Part shown: piece by piece, positions 38,945 through 47,917 of the stretch | Numbering within the stretch: position 1 is the stretch's first letter | Layout: the number at the start of each line of letters is the position of its first letter | Source: Pseudomonas uvaldensis | GTDB lineage: Bacteria; Pseudomonadota; Gammaproteobacteria; Pseudomonadales; Pseudomonadaceae | DNA: 64,000 nt | NCBI RefSeq assembly: GCF_021271205.1 | Contig: NZ_JAIWKS010000001.1 | Span: 310,001-374,000 of the forward strand | Reading direction: 5' to 3' | Made by a program: the position numbers and the translations under genes | The notes under the pieces: model-generated | Seen by the model: the letters and a program-made list of their open reading frames with translations, nothing else | Told to the model about the DNA's origin: nothing | Databases searched by the model: none

Positions 38945-40917
38945 GCCGCTTGCCCACCTTCAGCAAAATCCTCATCGCCAACCGCGGCGAGATCGCCTGC
39001 CGGATCCAGCGCACTGCCCAGGCCCTGGGCTATCGCACGGTGGCGGTTTTCAGCGAGGCCGACGCCGATGCCTTGCATGTGCGCATGGCCGATGAAGCCG
39101 TCTCGATCGGCCCTGCCCCGGTGCAACAGTCCTATCTCAACCAGCCGGCCATTCTCGCGGCGGCTCGACGCACGGGCGCCGATGCGATCCATCCGGGCTA
39201 CGGTTTCCTTTCGGAAAACGCCGGGTTCGCCAGGGCCTGCGAAGACGCCGGCCTCCTCTTCATAGGCCCCAGCCCCGAGGCCATCGAGCTGATGGGCAGC
39301 AAGCGACGTTCGAAAATCGCCATGCTTGCCGCCGGCGTGCCCTGCATCGCTGGCTACCAGGGCGCCGCTCAGGACGATGACACCTTGAGCCACGAAGCCA
39401 AACGCATCGGCTACCCACTGATGATCAAGGCCAGCGCCGGCGGTGGTGGCCGGGGCATGCGGTTGGTCCAACGGGCCGAAGACCTTCTGGAGCAGCTGCG
39501 CAGCGCTCGCTCCGAAGCCCTGCATGGCTTCGGCAGCGACGAGTTGATTCTTGAACAGGCGTTGGTCGATCCGCGGCATGTGGAGGTGCAGATTTTCGGC
39601 GATCATCACGGGCATCTCATCCACCTCGGCGAACGGGACTGCTCGATCCAGCGCCGACATCAGAAAATCATCGAGGAGGCGCCCTGCCCGGTCATGACTG
39701 CTGATCTGCGCCGGGCCATGGGCGAGGCGGCGCTCAAGGCCGGCCGCGCGGTGAGTTACGTCGGTGCCGGCACCGTGGAATTCCTGCTGGCCGATGATGG
39801 CCAGTTTTATTTCCTGGAGATGAATACCCGATTGCAAGTCGAACATCCGGTCACGGAGCAGGTCACCGGCCTGGACCTGGTGGCCTGGCAACTGGACGTC
39901 GCCGCAGGCTTGCCATTGCCCCTGCGCCAAGACCAAGTACAACTCAGCGGCCATGCCATGCAAGCACGACTTTACGCCGAAGACCCGGCCGAGGCGTTCC
40001 TGCCCCAGACCGGACGATTAATCGGCTGGAAGCCGCCTCAGCGGGAGGCGCGCATCGATCATGGCCTGTTGGAAGGCCAGTTCGTCAGCCCGTTCTATGA
40101 CCCAATGCTGGGCAAGTTGATCACCCATGGCGCCACTCGCGAAGAGGCCCGGCGCAAGTTGCTGCGGGCGGTGGAGGATTGCGTATTGCTGGGGGTCCGC
40201 AGCAACCAGCGGATGTTGGCGGCGCTGCTGGCGCATCCGCGATTCGTCGAAGGCGACTTCAGCACCGGCTTCATCCCACGGCATTTCAACGATCATCCGG
40301 CCCTCCAGCCCCATGCCCCCTCGCTCGAACAACTCGCCATCGCCACCGCACTTTTCTATCAGGCCAGCGGGGCACGTCATGGCCACGGTCTGGCTGGATG
40401 GCGAAACACCGCCGGCGCGACGCTGCAATATCGACTCGGTACGGGAGAGCTCGACTGGAGGCCGAGCCTGACCGCCGAAGCCGACGGCACGCTGCGAGTC
40501 CGCCTCGACGATTCCGTGGTGGAACTGAAACTGCTCGATGTGGACGGGAGTGATGCCACCGTATGGGTCGATGGCGTTCGCCAGCACTGCACCTGGCGTC
40601 TCGACGGTAGCGATCTCTGGCTGTTCACTCGGCCCGGTAGCTTGCACCTGCAAGACCGGACCCAGGCCAACGTCACACCCCGCGCAGCGGTCGGCGACGG
40701 TATGCTCAGGGCGCCCATGGATGGCGCCATCGTCGAACTGCGGGTCGAAGAGAACAGCGTGGTGCATCGGGGGCAGCTATTGATGGTGCTCGAAGCAATG
40801 AAAATGGAGCATCCGCTCGAAGCAGACCGGGACGGGGTGGTCCGGGCATTGCAAGTCAAGCAGGGTGAGCAGGTACGGAACCGACAGATTCTGTTGCGGA
40901 TCGAAACAGACCATTAG
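38941..40917 (+). CDS. atuF: Acyl-CoA carboxylase alpha subunit, biotin carboxylase plus BCCP (AtuF-like)
   Basis: A 658-residue biotin-dependent subunit. Biotin carboxylase covers about residues 5-450 (KILIANRGEIACRIQRTAQALG, ADAIHPGYGFLSENAGFARAC, MIKASAGGGGRGMRLV, EMNTRLQVEHPVTEQVTGLDLV). A linking BT domain follows. The C-terminal biotinyl domain has EAMKMEHPLEADRDG with biotinyl K621. It overlaps atuD by ATGA and is the last gene of the operon. It forms a holoenzyme with the beta subunit. Leucine-pathway LiuD is the nearest alternative, but the companions (AtuA family, TetR) favour Atu. Confidence 0.9.
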   Translation: MSRLPTFSKILIANRGEIACRIQRTAQALGYRTVAVFSEADADALHVRMADEAVSIGPAPVQQSYLNQPAILAAARRTGADAIHPGYGFLSENAGFARACEDAGLLFIGPSPEAIELMGSKRRSKIAMLAAGVPCIAGYQGAAQDDDTLSHEAKRIGYPLMIKASAGGGGRGMRLVQRAEDLLEQLRSARSEALHGFGSDELILEQALVDPRHVEVQIFGDHHGHLIHLGERDCSIQRRHQKIIEEAPCPVMTADLRRAMGEAALKAGRAVSYVGAGTVEFLLADDGQFYFLEMNTRLQVEHPVTEQVTGLDLVAWQLDVAAGLPLPLRQDQVQLSGHAMQARLYAEDPAEAFLPQTGRLIGWKPPQREARIDHGLLEGQFVSPFYDPMLGKLITHGATREEARRKLLRAVEDCVLLGVRSNQRMLAALLAHPRFVEGDFSTGFIPRHFNDHPALQPHAPSLEQLAIATALFYQASGARHGHGLAGWRNTAGATLQYRLGTGELDWRPSLTAEADGTLRVRLDDSVVELKLLDVDGSDATVWVDGVRQHCTWRLDGSDLWLFTRPGSLHLQDRTQANVTPRAAVGDGMLRAPMDGAIVELRVEENSVVHRGQLLMVLEAMKMEHPLEADRDGVVRALQVKQGEQVRNRQILLRIETDH

Positions 40918-40999
40918 GCTTTTCATACAGAGCCTAGGCGGATGCGTCGGGTTTGACTACGCTCAAACCCATCGGCTTGCCTTCTATCGGAACCCTGCG

Positions 41000-41542
41000 A
41001 TGCCCAACTGGCTGGTGATTGACCTGGAGGCCACTACCGATGAGGGTGGCTGGCCAGTAACCGAAATGGAAATTATCGAGATCGGCGCCTCGCTGGTGAA
41101 TCGCGACGGCCACGAAGTGGATCATTTTCAGCGTTTCGTTCGCCCGCTGAGGCGGCCCCTGCTTACACCGTTCTGCCGCGAGCTGACGCGCATCACCCAG
41201 GCCAATATCGACGGGGCAATGCCTCTTTCCGAAGTCTGGCCGGCGTTCGAACGCTGGCTGACACCGTACCGGACGAACCTGGGAGGCTGGGTCAGCTGGG
41301 GCGACTACGACCGTAAGCAATTGCTTCAGGAATGGCAGCATCATCAGCTACAGAGCTTTCTCGGCCAGGTGCCACACATGAACCTCAAGCAGCGCTTCGC
41401 CAAGGCCCGTCGGCTTGAACGTCCCTTGGGCCTCAATGGGGCATTGCAATTGGCCGGCCTGCAATTCTGCGGTCAACAGCATCGGGCCCTGGAGGATGCA
41501 CGCAATACGGCGCGACTGTTGCCTCTGGTGCTTACGGACTGA
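41000..41542 (+). CDS. 3'-5' exonuclease of the DEDDh family
   Basis: A 180-residue exonuclease starting MPNWLVIDLEATTDEGGWPVTEMEIIEIGASLVN, with metal ligands D8 and E10. The Exo II region contains WVSWGDYDRKQLL and the Exo III region HRALEDARNTARLLP supplies the catalytic His and Asp. It resembles the ERI-1/KapD-like group acting on RNA or DNA 3' ends. The ATG at 41000 begins the conserved core; the upstream extension is not family-like. It sits 82 bases after atuF but probably has its own transcript. The substrate is unknown. Confidence 0.85.
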   Translation: MPNWLVIDLEATTDEGGWPVTEMEIIEIGASLVNRDGHEVDHFQRFVRPLRRPLLTPFCRELTRITQANIDGAMPLSEVWPAFERWLTPYRTNLGGWVSWGDYDRKQLLQEWQHHQLQSFLGQVPHMNLKQRFAKARRLERPLGLNGALQLAGLQFCGQQHRALEDARNTARLLPLVLTD

Positions 41543-41629
41543 ACGACCCACCCCGCGTTGCAGATGACGAGTGCCGATGCCTTGTGCATACTGGCCGGCC
41601 TTTTTCAGCCCTTTTTCGAGGAATCGCCC

Positions 41630-41914
41630 ATGTTCAAAGTCAACGAATACTTCGACGGCACAGTCAAGTCGATCGCTTTCGGGACTGCCGAAGGCCCTGC
41701 GACCATCGGTGTCATGGCACCGGGCGAATACGAGTTCGGTACCGCCCAGCGGGAAATCATGCACGTCGTTTCCGGCGCTCTGACCGTGAAACTGCCCGAC
41801 AGCACCGAATGGGAAACCTTCGCGGCCGGCAGTCAGTTCAATGTTCCGGCCAACAGCAAGTTCCAGCTCAAGGTCGCCGTCGACACGGCCTACCTGTGCG
41901 AATACCGCGGCTGA
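41630..41914 (+). CDS. ppnP: Pyrimidine/purine nucleoside phosphorylase PpnP
   Basis: A 94-residue single-cupin protein (formerly YaiE/DUF1255): [57 protein letters not shown], then [19 protein letters not shown] and the invariant ending TAYLCEYRG. The family splits nucleosides with phosphate into base and ribose-1-phosphate. Length and motifs match E. coli PpnP (94 aa). GAGGA precedes the ATG. A strong bidirectional terminator follows at once. Confidence 0.95.
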   Translation: MFKVNEYFDGTVKSIAFGTAEGPATIGVMAPGEYEFGTAQREIMHVVSGALTVKLPDSTEWETFAAGSQFNVPANSKFQLKVAVDTAYLCEYRG

Positions 41915-41922
41915 GATTGCTT

Positions 41923-41970
41923 CGAGCATGAAAAAGCCCGTGTCCAGTGACACGGGCTTTTTCATGCTCG
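41923..41970. terminator. Bidirectional rho-independent terminator
   Basis: A perfect 22-bp stem (41923-41944 with 41949-41970) around a 4-base loop contains AAAAAGCCCG...CGGGCTTTTT, giving a T run on both strands. It ends ppnP (+) and the MOSC gene (-), which converge on it. Confidence 0.9.
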
Positions 41971-42020
41971 TGGCCTGTACGGTTAATTTGAGTGTACGAA
42001 TCAGCCACACAGGCCACTGG

Positions 42021-42830
42021 TTATTCGAGCACTTCAACCGGCATGCCGACTTCAAGTCGGCCGTTGCCATCGTTGACCAGATTCTGGCCAAACATCGCGC
42101 CGTCCGGCGTGGAACGATACTGCTGCAAGGTAGCGAACGGCTCGCGGTTCGGGTCGCGCTCGCCGGTTTGCGGATCGACCGTCGTCATGATGCAGCGCGA
42201 GCAAGGCTTGACCACGCGAAACTCCACATCGCCGATACGGATGCGCTTCCAGTCATCCTCGGCAAACGCCCCGCTGCCCTCGATCACCAGGTTGGGACGA
42301 AAGCGCAGCATCTCCAACGGGCGCCCGACCCGGTTCGAGAGGTCCTGCAGAGAGGCCTGGCCAATCAACAGCAGCGGGAATCCATCTGCAAAGGCGACTT
42401 TGTCGTCATCCTTGCCATAACCGGCCGCCGTGGTGCGTGCCATTTCCACCGGAACATGCACCAGCCGGGTGGCGTTGCCGATGAATTCACTGACCCAGCC
42501 GGCCGCCTCGTCACCGGCATCCGGGACACGCAGGGTGTCGCGCCAGATCGTCACCCCGCGCAGTTGCTCTTGAGTAGCAGAAGGCAGCGCCACGTCGACA
42601 CTGCCATAGCCTGGCGCACTGAGCGTCAGGCCGCCCGCCTCATTCCACAGGGCCGAGAGTTGGCTCATCTTCGCCACGGCCCGCTGGGTCAGGAAGCGTC
42701 CGCTGGCTTCATCCACCAACATCCAGCGCCGATCACCGTCCAGCCCGAGCTTGTCCAGGCCAATTCCCGGCAGGGACTGGCCCTTGCCGGATTTCAACGG
42801 GTAACGGTACAGCGCGCTCAGCCGCAACAT
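42021..42830 (-). CDS. MOSC-domain protein, YcbX-like
   Basis: A 269-residue protein with an N-terminal MOSC_N beta-barrel (LSALYRYPLKSGKGQSLPGIGLDKLGLDGDRRWMLVDEASGRFLTQRA) and a C-terminal MOSC domain with the cofactor-ligand region FRVVKPCSRCIMTTVDPQTGERDP. YcbX-type proteins use molybdenum cofactor to reduce N-hydroxylated bases. The ATG at 42830 has GGAG seven bases upstream. MoCo genes (moeA, moaB, mobA) lie 5-8 kb away, not in the same operon. The redox partner is not evident here. Confidence 0.88.
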   Translation of the reverse strand: MLRLSALYRYPLKSGKGQSLPGIGLDKLGLDGDRRWMLVDEASGRFLTQRAVAKMSQLSALWNEAGGLTLSAPGYGSVDVALPSATQEQLRGVTIWRDTLRVPDAGDEAAGWVSEFIGNATRLVHVPVEMARTTAAGYGKDDDKVAFADGFPLLLIGQASLQDLSNRVGRPLEMLRFRPNLVIEGSGAFAEDDWKRIRIGDVEFRVVKPCSRCIMTTVDPQTGERDPNREPFATLQQYRSTPDGAMFGQNLVNDGNGRLEVGMPVEVLE

Positions 42831-42900
42831 GGTCAGCTCCCTGATGGCGAAAAAATGCCACCCTATACGAACCGGCCATCGAAGCAAACCATGTTCGGTT

Positions 42901-43824
42901 TCAGCCGAGCATCAGTCGCTGGCGCACCACATCCACCAATTTGTCCGGCTGGAATTTGGAGAGGAAATTGTCGCAGCCGACCTTCTTGACCATCGAATCG
43001 TTGAAGCTGCCCGACAGCGAGGTGTGCAGCACGACATAGAGCCCACGCAGACGCGGGTCATTGCGGATCTCGGTGGTCAGGCGATAACCATCCATTTCCG
43101 GCATTTCCGCGTCGGTGAAGATCATCAGTAATTTGTCGGTCATCACCTCGCCGGTGTCAGCCCAGGCCTTGAGCATATTCAAGGCTTTCAGACCGTCGCT
43201 GGCGATGTGCATTTTCACGCCCAACTGCCCCAGCGTGTCGCGCAGTTGCGAAAGCGCCACGTTGGAGTCGTCCACCAGCAACACTTCGCGCCCCCGAGCC
43301 TTTTCCAACACCGGATCTTCGAGCTTGTCCCGGGAGACCTTGGCGTTGTACGGCACGATTTCGGCCAGCACCTTTTCCACGTCGATGATTTCCACCAACT
43401 GGTCGTCCACCTTGCTGATAGCCGTCAGGTAGTGTTCACGGCCGGCGCTGCCCGGAGGCGGCAGGATCGCTTCCCAGTTCATGTTGACGATACGATCCAC
43501 GCCACCTACCAAGAACGCCTGGACCGAACGGTTGTACTCGGTAACGATGATCGTGCTATTGGCTCCCGGCACCAGCGGACGCATGCCAATGGCCTGGGAC
43601 AGGTCGATCACCGGCAGCGTCTGGCCGCGCAGATTGACCACGCCACACACGAACGGATGGCGTTGCGGCATCAACGTCAGCTTCGGCAGTTGCAACACTT
43701 CCTGGACCTTGAACACGTTGATGGCGAACAACTGCCGCCCTGCCAGGCGAAACATGAGAATTTCCAGGCGATTCTCACCCACCAGCTGGGTTCGTTGATC
43801 TACTGTGTCGAGAATGCCGGCCAT
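42901..43824 (-). CDS. cheV: Chemotaxis protein CheV (CheW-receiver)
   Basis: A 307-residue coupling protein. The N-terminal CheW domain (about 1-165) carries FRLAGRQLFAINVFKVQEVLQLPKLTLMPQRHPFVCGVVNLRGQTLPVIDL and ends SKVDDQLVEIIDVEKVLAEIVP. The C-terminal receiver (about 180-305) has VLLVDDSNVA, the phospho-Asp in MIFTDAEMPEMDGY and FLSKFQPDKL. AGGAG precedes the ATG at 43824, and a sigma-28 promoter pattern lies 44 bases upstream (43869-43895), tying it to flagellar gene expression. It links chemoreceptors to CheA and tunes adaptation. No other che gene is nearby. Confidence 0.94.
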   Translation of the reverse strand: MAGILDTVDQRTQLVGENRLEILMFRLAGRQLFAINVFKVQEVLQLPKLTLMPQRHPFVCGVVNLRGQTLPVIDLSQAIGMRPLVPGANSTIIVTEYNRSVQAFLVGGVDRIVNMNWEAILPPPGSAGREHYLTAISKVDDQLVEIIDVEKVLAEIVPYNAKVSRDKLEDPVLEKARGREVLLVDDSNVALSQLRDTLGQLGVKMHIASDGLKALNMLKAWADTGEVMTDKLLMIFTDAEMPEMDGYRLTTEIRNDPRLRGLYVVLHTSLSGSFNDSMVKKVGCDNFLSKFQPDKLVDVVRQRLMLG

Positions 43825-43868
43825 TATTGATGACTCCTGGGATTGTTCGGATAAATCCAATAATGCAA

Positions 43869-43895
43869 CTATCGGCCGCGCGAGCCGGATCTTGA
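43869..43895 (-). promoter_or_regulatory. FliA (sigma-28) promoter of cheV
   Basis: On the minus strand TCAAGATC (43895-43888), 11 bases, then GCCGATAG (43876-43869) fits the Pseudomonas FliA pattern TCAAG...GCCGATA closely. It lies 44 bases before the cheV ATG. Confidence 0.75.
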
Positions 43896-44309
43896 CCCCT
43901 CGATGAAATACATCTCGGGGCATTGATATCACCTTAACATCATGCTTTACTGGCCTCACGCTTTAATCCGCTTCCCCTTCCGCGCTGCGCGACCTCGTTT
44001 TTCGCGTATGGTTCCCTTGCCTAAGGGAATCCCCTAGCAACAATCAGGTCCAACCTGATATTCCCAATTTCCAATAGCCATTAATGTGACGCCATTCTCA
44101 TTGCTGAACGGAGTCAGGCCTTTGTGCGCGACAGCAGGACATCGGACTTTCAGCCTTTCGGCCGATCCCACCCTTGCAACTATCCGCGTGCTCTGTCCTG
44201 CCGTATGGCAAGGATGTGCCGACGCACTTTCGTTCGTTGCCAGTCGTGAGATCCAGCCGTTCGTCACACGTGATTTTCTTTCGTCTGACATGATGTTGTG
44301 GAGATAAGC
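43896..44309. other. Intergenic region between divergent cheV and HPt-like gene
   Basis: No convincing gene is seen. A small hairpin, CCCTTGCCTAAGGG, lies near 44016-44029. GGAG at 44300 is the ribosome site of the next gene. No further promoter could be assigned with confidence. Confidence 0.4.
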
Positions 44310-44780
44310 ATGCCGAACGATCGTAAGGACTGGTCTCAGCGCCTGCCCGAATTCCTGATCGAAGCCGAAACGCTTCTGGCCAAATCGGAGGAGTGCCTGA
44401 GCCATCTGCAACTGATCAGTAACGATAAGGATGCGATCGATTGCATGCTCAGTACCTTGTTGAAGCTGGCAAACAAGGCCGATGCCCTGGCGCTGGAAGC
44501 CGTTTCGGAATTTTCCCTGCATATCCACGGTTTGCTCAGCCATGCGCAGAGCCACATGGACCTGCATGAGCAGGCTCTGGACGCATTGAAGGATTGCTTC
44601 ACCCTGATGGCCTGGCAACTGGAGCTGGTCGATCCCACCACCGGCCAACTCAGCCTGGACAACAGCGAACAGACCTCACTGATCGAGGCATTTGCCTTCC
44701 AGGTAGGCCGGACACCTTGCGAAGAAGTCCACGCAGCACACCGGCTGGCCCTGGTGCCTTACTCCCAGAAGCAAGCCTGA
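44310..44780 (+). CDS. Degenerate HPt-like helical protein
   Basis: A 156-residue all-helical protein: RLPEFLIEAETLLAKSEECLSHLQLISNDKDAIDCMLSTLLKLANKADALALEAVSEFSLHIHGLLSHAQ. The spacing follows CheA P1/HPt domains (FIEEAxxxLxxLE; then HTLKGSA; then LEAIAELAHALE). At the place of the phosphorylated HxxKG it reads LKLAN, so histidine, lysine and glycine are all missing. GGAG lies before the ATG at 44310. It sits between cheV (divergent) and a NarX-like kinase gene (225 bases downstream). The HPt reading is my alignment by eye; a phosphatase or docking role is speculation. Confidence 0.6.
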   Translation: MPNDRKDWSQRLPEFLIEAETLLAKSEECLSHLQLISNDKDAIDCMLSTLLKLANKADALALEAVSEFSLHIHGLLSHAQSHMDLHEQALDALKDCFTLMAWQLELVDPTTGQLSLDNSEQTSLIEAFAFQVGRTPCEEVHAAHRLALVPYSQKQA

Positions 44781-45005
44781 CAAGCTCCGGCCCGCCATCC
44801 GATGCATGGCGCTTTCACGACACCATGCCGAACGCGACCAACGTTAGATGAAGTGGTACTATGTCTCGCGTCAGTCGTTTCAAAAGTACGGCGTGGTGAA
44901 AGCCGTCCATCGAAGCCAACCTCGACCCGAAGCACTTACCCAACCCGGCCTGTCAGATCCGCTGACCGGCCAGCCCGCAGCGAACATTCATTGGCTCCAT
45001 CCGCT

Positions 45006-45899
45006 ATGTACGCCAGCCTCAAGTCATTCGTCACCTGGCCACCCTCCCGAGAAAACGCCCGCCGGTTCACACTGTTTCTGTGCATGAGCTCGACCCTCGG
45101 CAACCTGCTGGTTTACCTGTCCGCCCAAGCCATGCCGGTGAGCCTGCTGGCGCTGGATGTCGCCGCCTTGACCTGTGTCTGGATCCACTACCGGCTGTCG
45201 CGCAAATCCATCAAGTTCCAGCCCCAGGAACTGGCCGACCGGTTACTCGAAGTTCAGGAAAACGAACGTCATCGACTCAGCCGGGAACTGCATGACGATA
45301 TCGGCCAGTTACTGACCGCGGCGAAACTGCAAGGCGAGTGGCTCAAGCGCCGGATACCGGAGGAATTGCAAGGTCAATGCTCGGTCCTCTGCGAAACACT
45401 GGACGAAACCCTGCACAAGGTCCGCGATGTATCGGCAATCCTCAACCCTCGCCAATTGACCAGCCTTGGGCTTGAAGCCAGCCTGCGTGCGCACCTGCTC
45501 AAGACATTGGCCAATACCTCGCTAAAGTGGAGCCTCGATTGCCAGCAGCGCATGACTGGCATTCCGGAGGAAATGGCCGTCGCCGCCTTTCGGATCACCC
45601 AGGAGGCCGTCACCAATATCCTGCGTCATGCCCAGGCGCAGAATCTGCTGGTGCGTCTACAGCGCCTGCCCGAAGGCCTGTTCCTGTTGATCAGCGACGA
45701 CGGCCAGGGATTCGTCCCGGCGGACCACCCCGCCCGGGCAGGCCAACGGGGTATGGCCGGCATGTCGGAGCGGGCCCAACAATTGGGCGGCACCCTCAAG
45801 GTGACCAGTGAAGCCGGCAAGGGCACACATATCGAAGCACGTTTTCCCTGGGCCCCTCGGACCCTGGCGCGGGCCAGTAAGAATAAGGTTCTCCATTGA
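45006..45899 (+). CDS. NarX/DegS-type sensor histidine kinase
   Basis: A 297-residue HisKA_3 kinase. Two N-terminal membrane segments (about 21-41 and 44-61) with almost no periplasmic loop are followed by the dimerisation box QENERHRLSRELHDDIGQLLTAAK (H96) and a HATPase_c domain (FRITQEAVTNILRHAQAQNLLV; SDDGQGF; GQRGMAGMSERAQQLGGTLKV). The ATG at 45006 starts just before the first helix; the frame is open further upstream, and no strong ribosome site is seen. The lack of a sensor domain suggests it reads membrane state or a partner protein. It overlaps the response regulator gene by four bases, so they form a pair. Confidence 0.85.
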   Translation: MYASLKSFVTWPPSRENARRFTLFLCMSSTLGNLLVYLSAQAMPVSLLALDVAALTCVWIHYRLSRKSIKFQPQELADRLLEVQENERHRLSRELHDDIGQLLTAAKLQGEWLKRRIPEELQGQCSVLCETLDETLHKVRDVSAILNPRQLTSLGLEASLRAHLLKTLANTSLKWSLDCQQRMTGIPEEMAVAAFRITQEAVTNILRHAQAQNLLVRLQRLPEGLFLLISDDGQGFVPADHPARAGQRGMAGMSERAQQLGGTLKVTSEAGKGTHIEARFPWAPRTLARASKNKVLH

Positions 45900-46555
45900 C
45901 TTGTAATTTACTTCTCGTAGATGACCACTCGTTGATCCGAGCCGGCGTACGCGCCCTGGTCACGGATTTGCCTGGTTATGCCGTCATCGGCGAAGCCAGT
46001 GACGGCACCCAGCTGTTGGAGCTTGTAGAACGGTTGGCGCCCGACATCGTGCTGCTGGATATTTCCATGAAAAACACCAGCGGCCTGGAGGCCTTGCAGC
46101 AGCTCAAGCAGGCGCGTCCCCACAGCAAAGTACTGATCCTGTCGATGCACACCGATCCGGCGCTGATCATGCAGGCGCTGGAGTCCGGCGCCCACGGGTA
46201 TCTGCTCAAGGACACCACCGCCACCGAGCTGGGGCACGCCCTGGACGCGTTGCGCAACAACGAACGCTACCTGAGCCCGGCCATCGCCCACACGGTGATC
46301 AACCAGGCGCTGACCCGCGCCCAGAAGCTTCAACCCGCCCCCGTCCAGACCCATAACCTGACGGCGCGCCAGTTGGAAATCTTGCGGCTGATCGTGCGCG
46401 GCAAGTCGACCCGGGAAATTGCCAATGGCCTGAGCCTGAGCATCAAGACCGTGGAAACTCACCGGGCCCAGATCATGAAGCGCCTGCAGATCCACGATGT
46501 GGCAGGGCTGGTGCTTTTCGCCGTGCGCGAGCAGATCATCAGTCTGGACGATTGA
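45896..46555 (+). CDS. NarL/LuxR-type response regulator
   Basis: A 219-residue regulator: receiver (LLLVDDHSLIRAGVRALV, phospho-acceptor D55 in IVLLDISMKNTSG, K in YLLKDTTA) and a LuxR helix-turn-helix (LTARQLEILRLIVRGKSTREIANGLSLSIKTVETHRAQIMKRL). There is no ATG at the N-terminus; TTG at 45896 overlaps the kinase stop, with AAGG upstream, so TTG with coupled translation is the likely start. Its 3' end overlaps the convergent lipid kinase gene by 17 bases. Targets are unknown. Confidence 0.9.
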   Translation: MTCNLLLVDDHSLIRAGVRALVTDLPGYAVIGEASDGTQLLELVERLAPDIVLLDISMKNTSGLEALQQLKQARPHSKVLILSMHTDPALIMQALESGAHGYLLKDTTATELGHALDALRNNERYLSPAIAHTVINQALTRAQKLQPAPVQTHNLTARQLEILRLIVRGKSTREIANGLSLSIKTVETHRAQIMKRLQIHDVAGLVLFAVREQIISLDD

Positions 46556-47456
46556 GTAGCGCAGAAGTCGTCAGCAGAGGCGAATCGGACGGCAGATGCA
46601 CACGCAACGCCCGCTCACGCACCGTAAACTTCAGACTGTCGACCTGCAACGGCTCACCATCAAGATTGATGTCCAGGCCTTGGGCGACCTTGATTTCCAC
46701 CCAGGGCAGGCGCACGCGCACGAACATGTTGTCGATGCCCAGGCCTCCGGCCAGCAAGTCCTTCAAGGTACTGACCACTTCCTGGGGGGCCGGCAGGATA
46801 CTGATGTCGAGCAAACCATCATCGACCAGTGCTTGCGGGCATAACTGATGGCCTCCCCCGGCCTGCCGGCCATTGCCGATACCCAGCGCCAGCAAATCAC
46901 CCTGCCAGCTGAATCCGGGGCCCTGCAATTCGCCATAGGCCGCACTCAGCTCACTGAAGCGCGTCAGACCGGTGAACAGATAAGCGGCGCCCCCCAGCAC
47001 CTTCTTGAGGTCCTCGGAAGTGTTTGCCGTGACCTGACTGCCGAAACCACCCGTGGCCATATTCAGGAATATCCGCCCGCCGACTTCGCCCAGATCGATG
47101 GCTTGCGGCTCGACATCCAGCAAATCAAGGGCCTGGTCCGGTTCCAGCGGAACGCCCGCTGCCCGGGCAAAATCATTGGCCGTGCCCAATGGCAACAGCA
47201 CCAGACTGGCATCTGTCGACTGACGCGCAAGCGCTTCGGCAATATCCCGCAAGGTACCGTCCCCGCCACCGGCAATCAGTCGCGTGTAGCCTGCCGCCAG
47301 CGCCTCGTCGACACAACGCTGGGCATCGCCGGCCTCCCACGTCAACCTTACCGCCAGGTCCCAGCCTTGCTTGCGCCTGGACATCACTGCTGCCCGAACC
47401 TCTTCGTTGAGCGCTTGCTTGCCATGCAGGATCAACAGCGCCTTGCCTTTGCTCAT
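46539..47456 (-). CDS. yegS: Lipid kinase YegS-like
   Basis: A 305-residue diacylglycerol-kinase-fold protein: KALLILHGKQALNEEVRAAV, the nucleotide loop AGGGDGTLRDIAEAL, LPLGTANDFARAAGVP, then FLNMATGGFGSQVTANTSEDLKKVLGGAAYLFTGL and a C-terminal INLDGEPLQ. These match E. coli YegS, which phosphorylates phosphatidylglycerol. The ATG at 47456 (MSKGKALL) has GGAG six bases upstream; upstream ATGs at 47459 and 47471 are in frame. It is convergent with the response regulator. Confidence 0.9.
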   Translation of the reverse strand: MSKGKALLILHGKQALNEEVRAAVMSRRKQGWDLAVRLTWEAGDAQRCVDEALAAGYTRLIAGGGDGTLRDIAEALARQSTDASLVLLPLGTANDFARAAGVPLEPDQALDLLDVEPQAIDLGEVGGRIFLNMATGGFGSQVTANTSEDLKKVLGGAAYLFTGLTRFSELSAAYGELQGPGFSWQGDLLALGIGNGRQAGGGHQLCPQALVDDGLLDISILPAPQEVVSTLKDLLAGGLGIDNMFVRVRLPWVEIKVAQGLDINLDGEPLQVDSLKFTVRERALRVHLPSDSPLLTTSALLNRPD

Positions 47457-47917
47457 CATCGTCTCCGTCATTGGAAGGTTCCAGGAAATCGGACCGCTCA
47501 ATCAGCCGAAAAAGCCCCCCACGGATCAATTTCGATCAAAAAAAAGCAAATGCCTTGTCCATGAGAGGACGCCAGTCCGGACTACCGGACGGAGACTTCT
47601 TCACTCAAAGAGTTTTCTTACAAGGCGTGGCGAATCCGCTCAATTGACCCTCTAGCTGTATTGAGACACCTTGGCACTCTGTTGTCTGGACCTTCAAAAC
47701 ACTCATCACACAAGGATGTGCTACCCCATGGATGGATACGTCACGGCCCACAAGGGCCTTATCAGTGGCTCGAACCGGGTTGATCGAAGGGACGAGCGAG
47801 CCCATGCATAGCCAGGAATATACGCTGTCACACAGGCCGCTCGCCTCGATTGGAAGCGAGCGGGCCGAGAACCGGAACGAATGCAAAAGTTGCAGCAATC
47901 CTGCTGGAGGAGTCGAT
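47457..47917. other. Intergenic region upstream of yegS and the small TTG gene
   Basis: About 460 bases separate the divergent genes. An open frame from 47732 joins the small gene in frame, but its upstream part is low in recognisable features and has no good ribosome site. CATGAGAGGACGCC and several direct CT-rich stretches are seen, but no promoter I can defend. Confidence 0.4.

Noticed and set aside
47732..47917. Longer reading of the small coiled-coil gene starting at ATG 47732 or 47804
   Set aside because: No good ribosome signal precedes these ATGs, while TTG 47918 has GGAGGAG at ideal distance.
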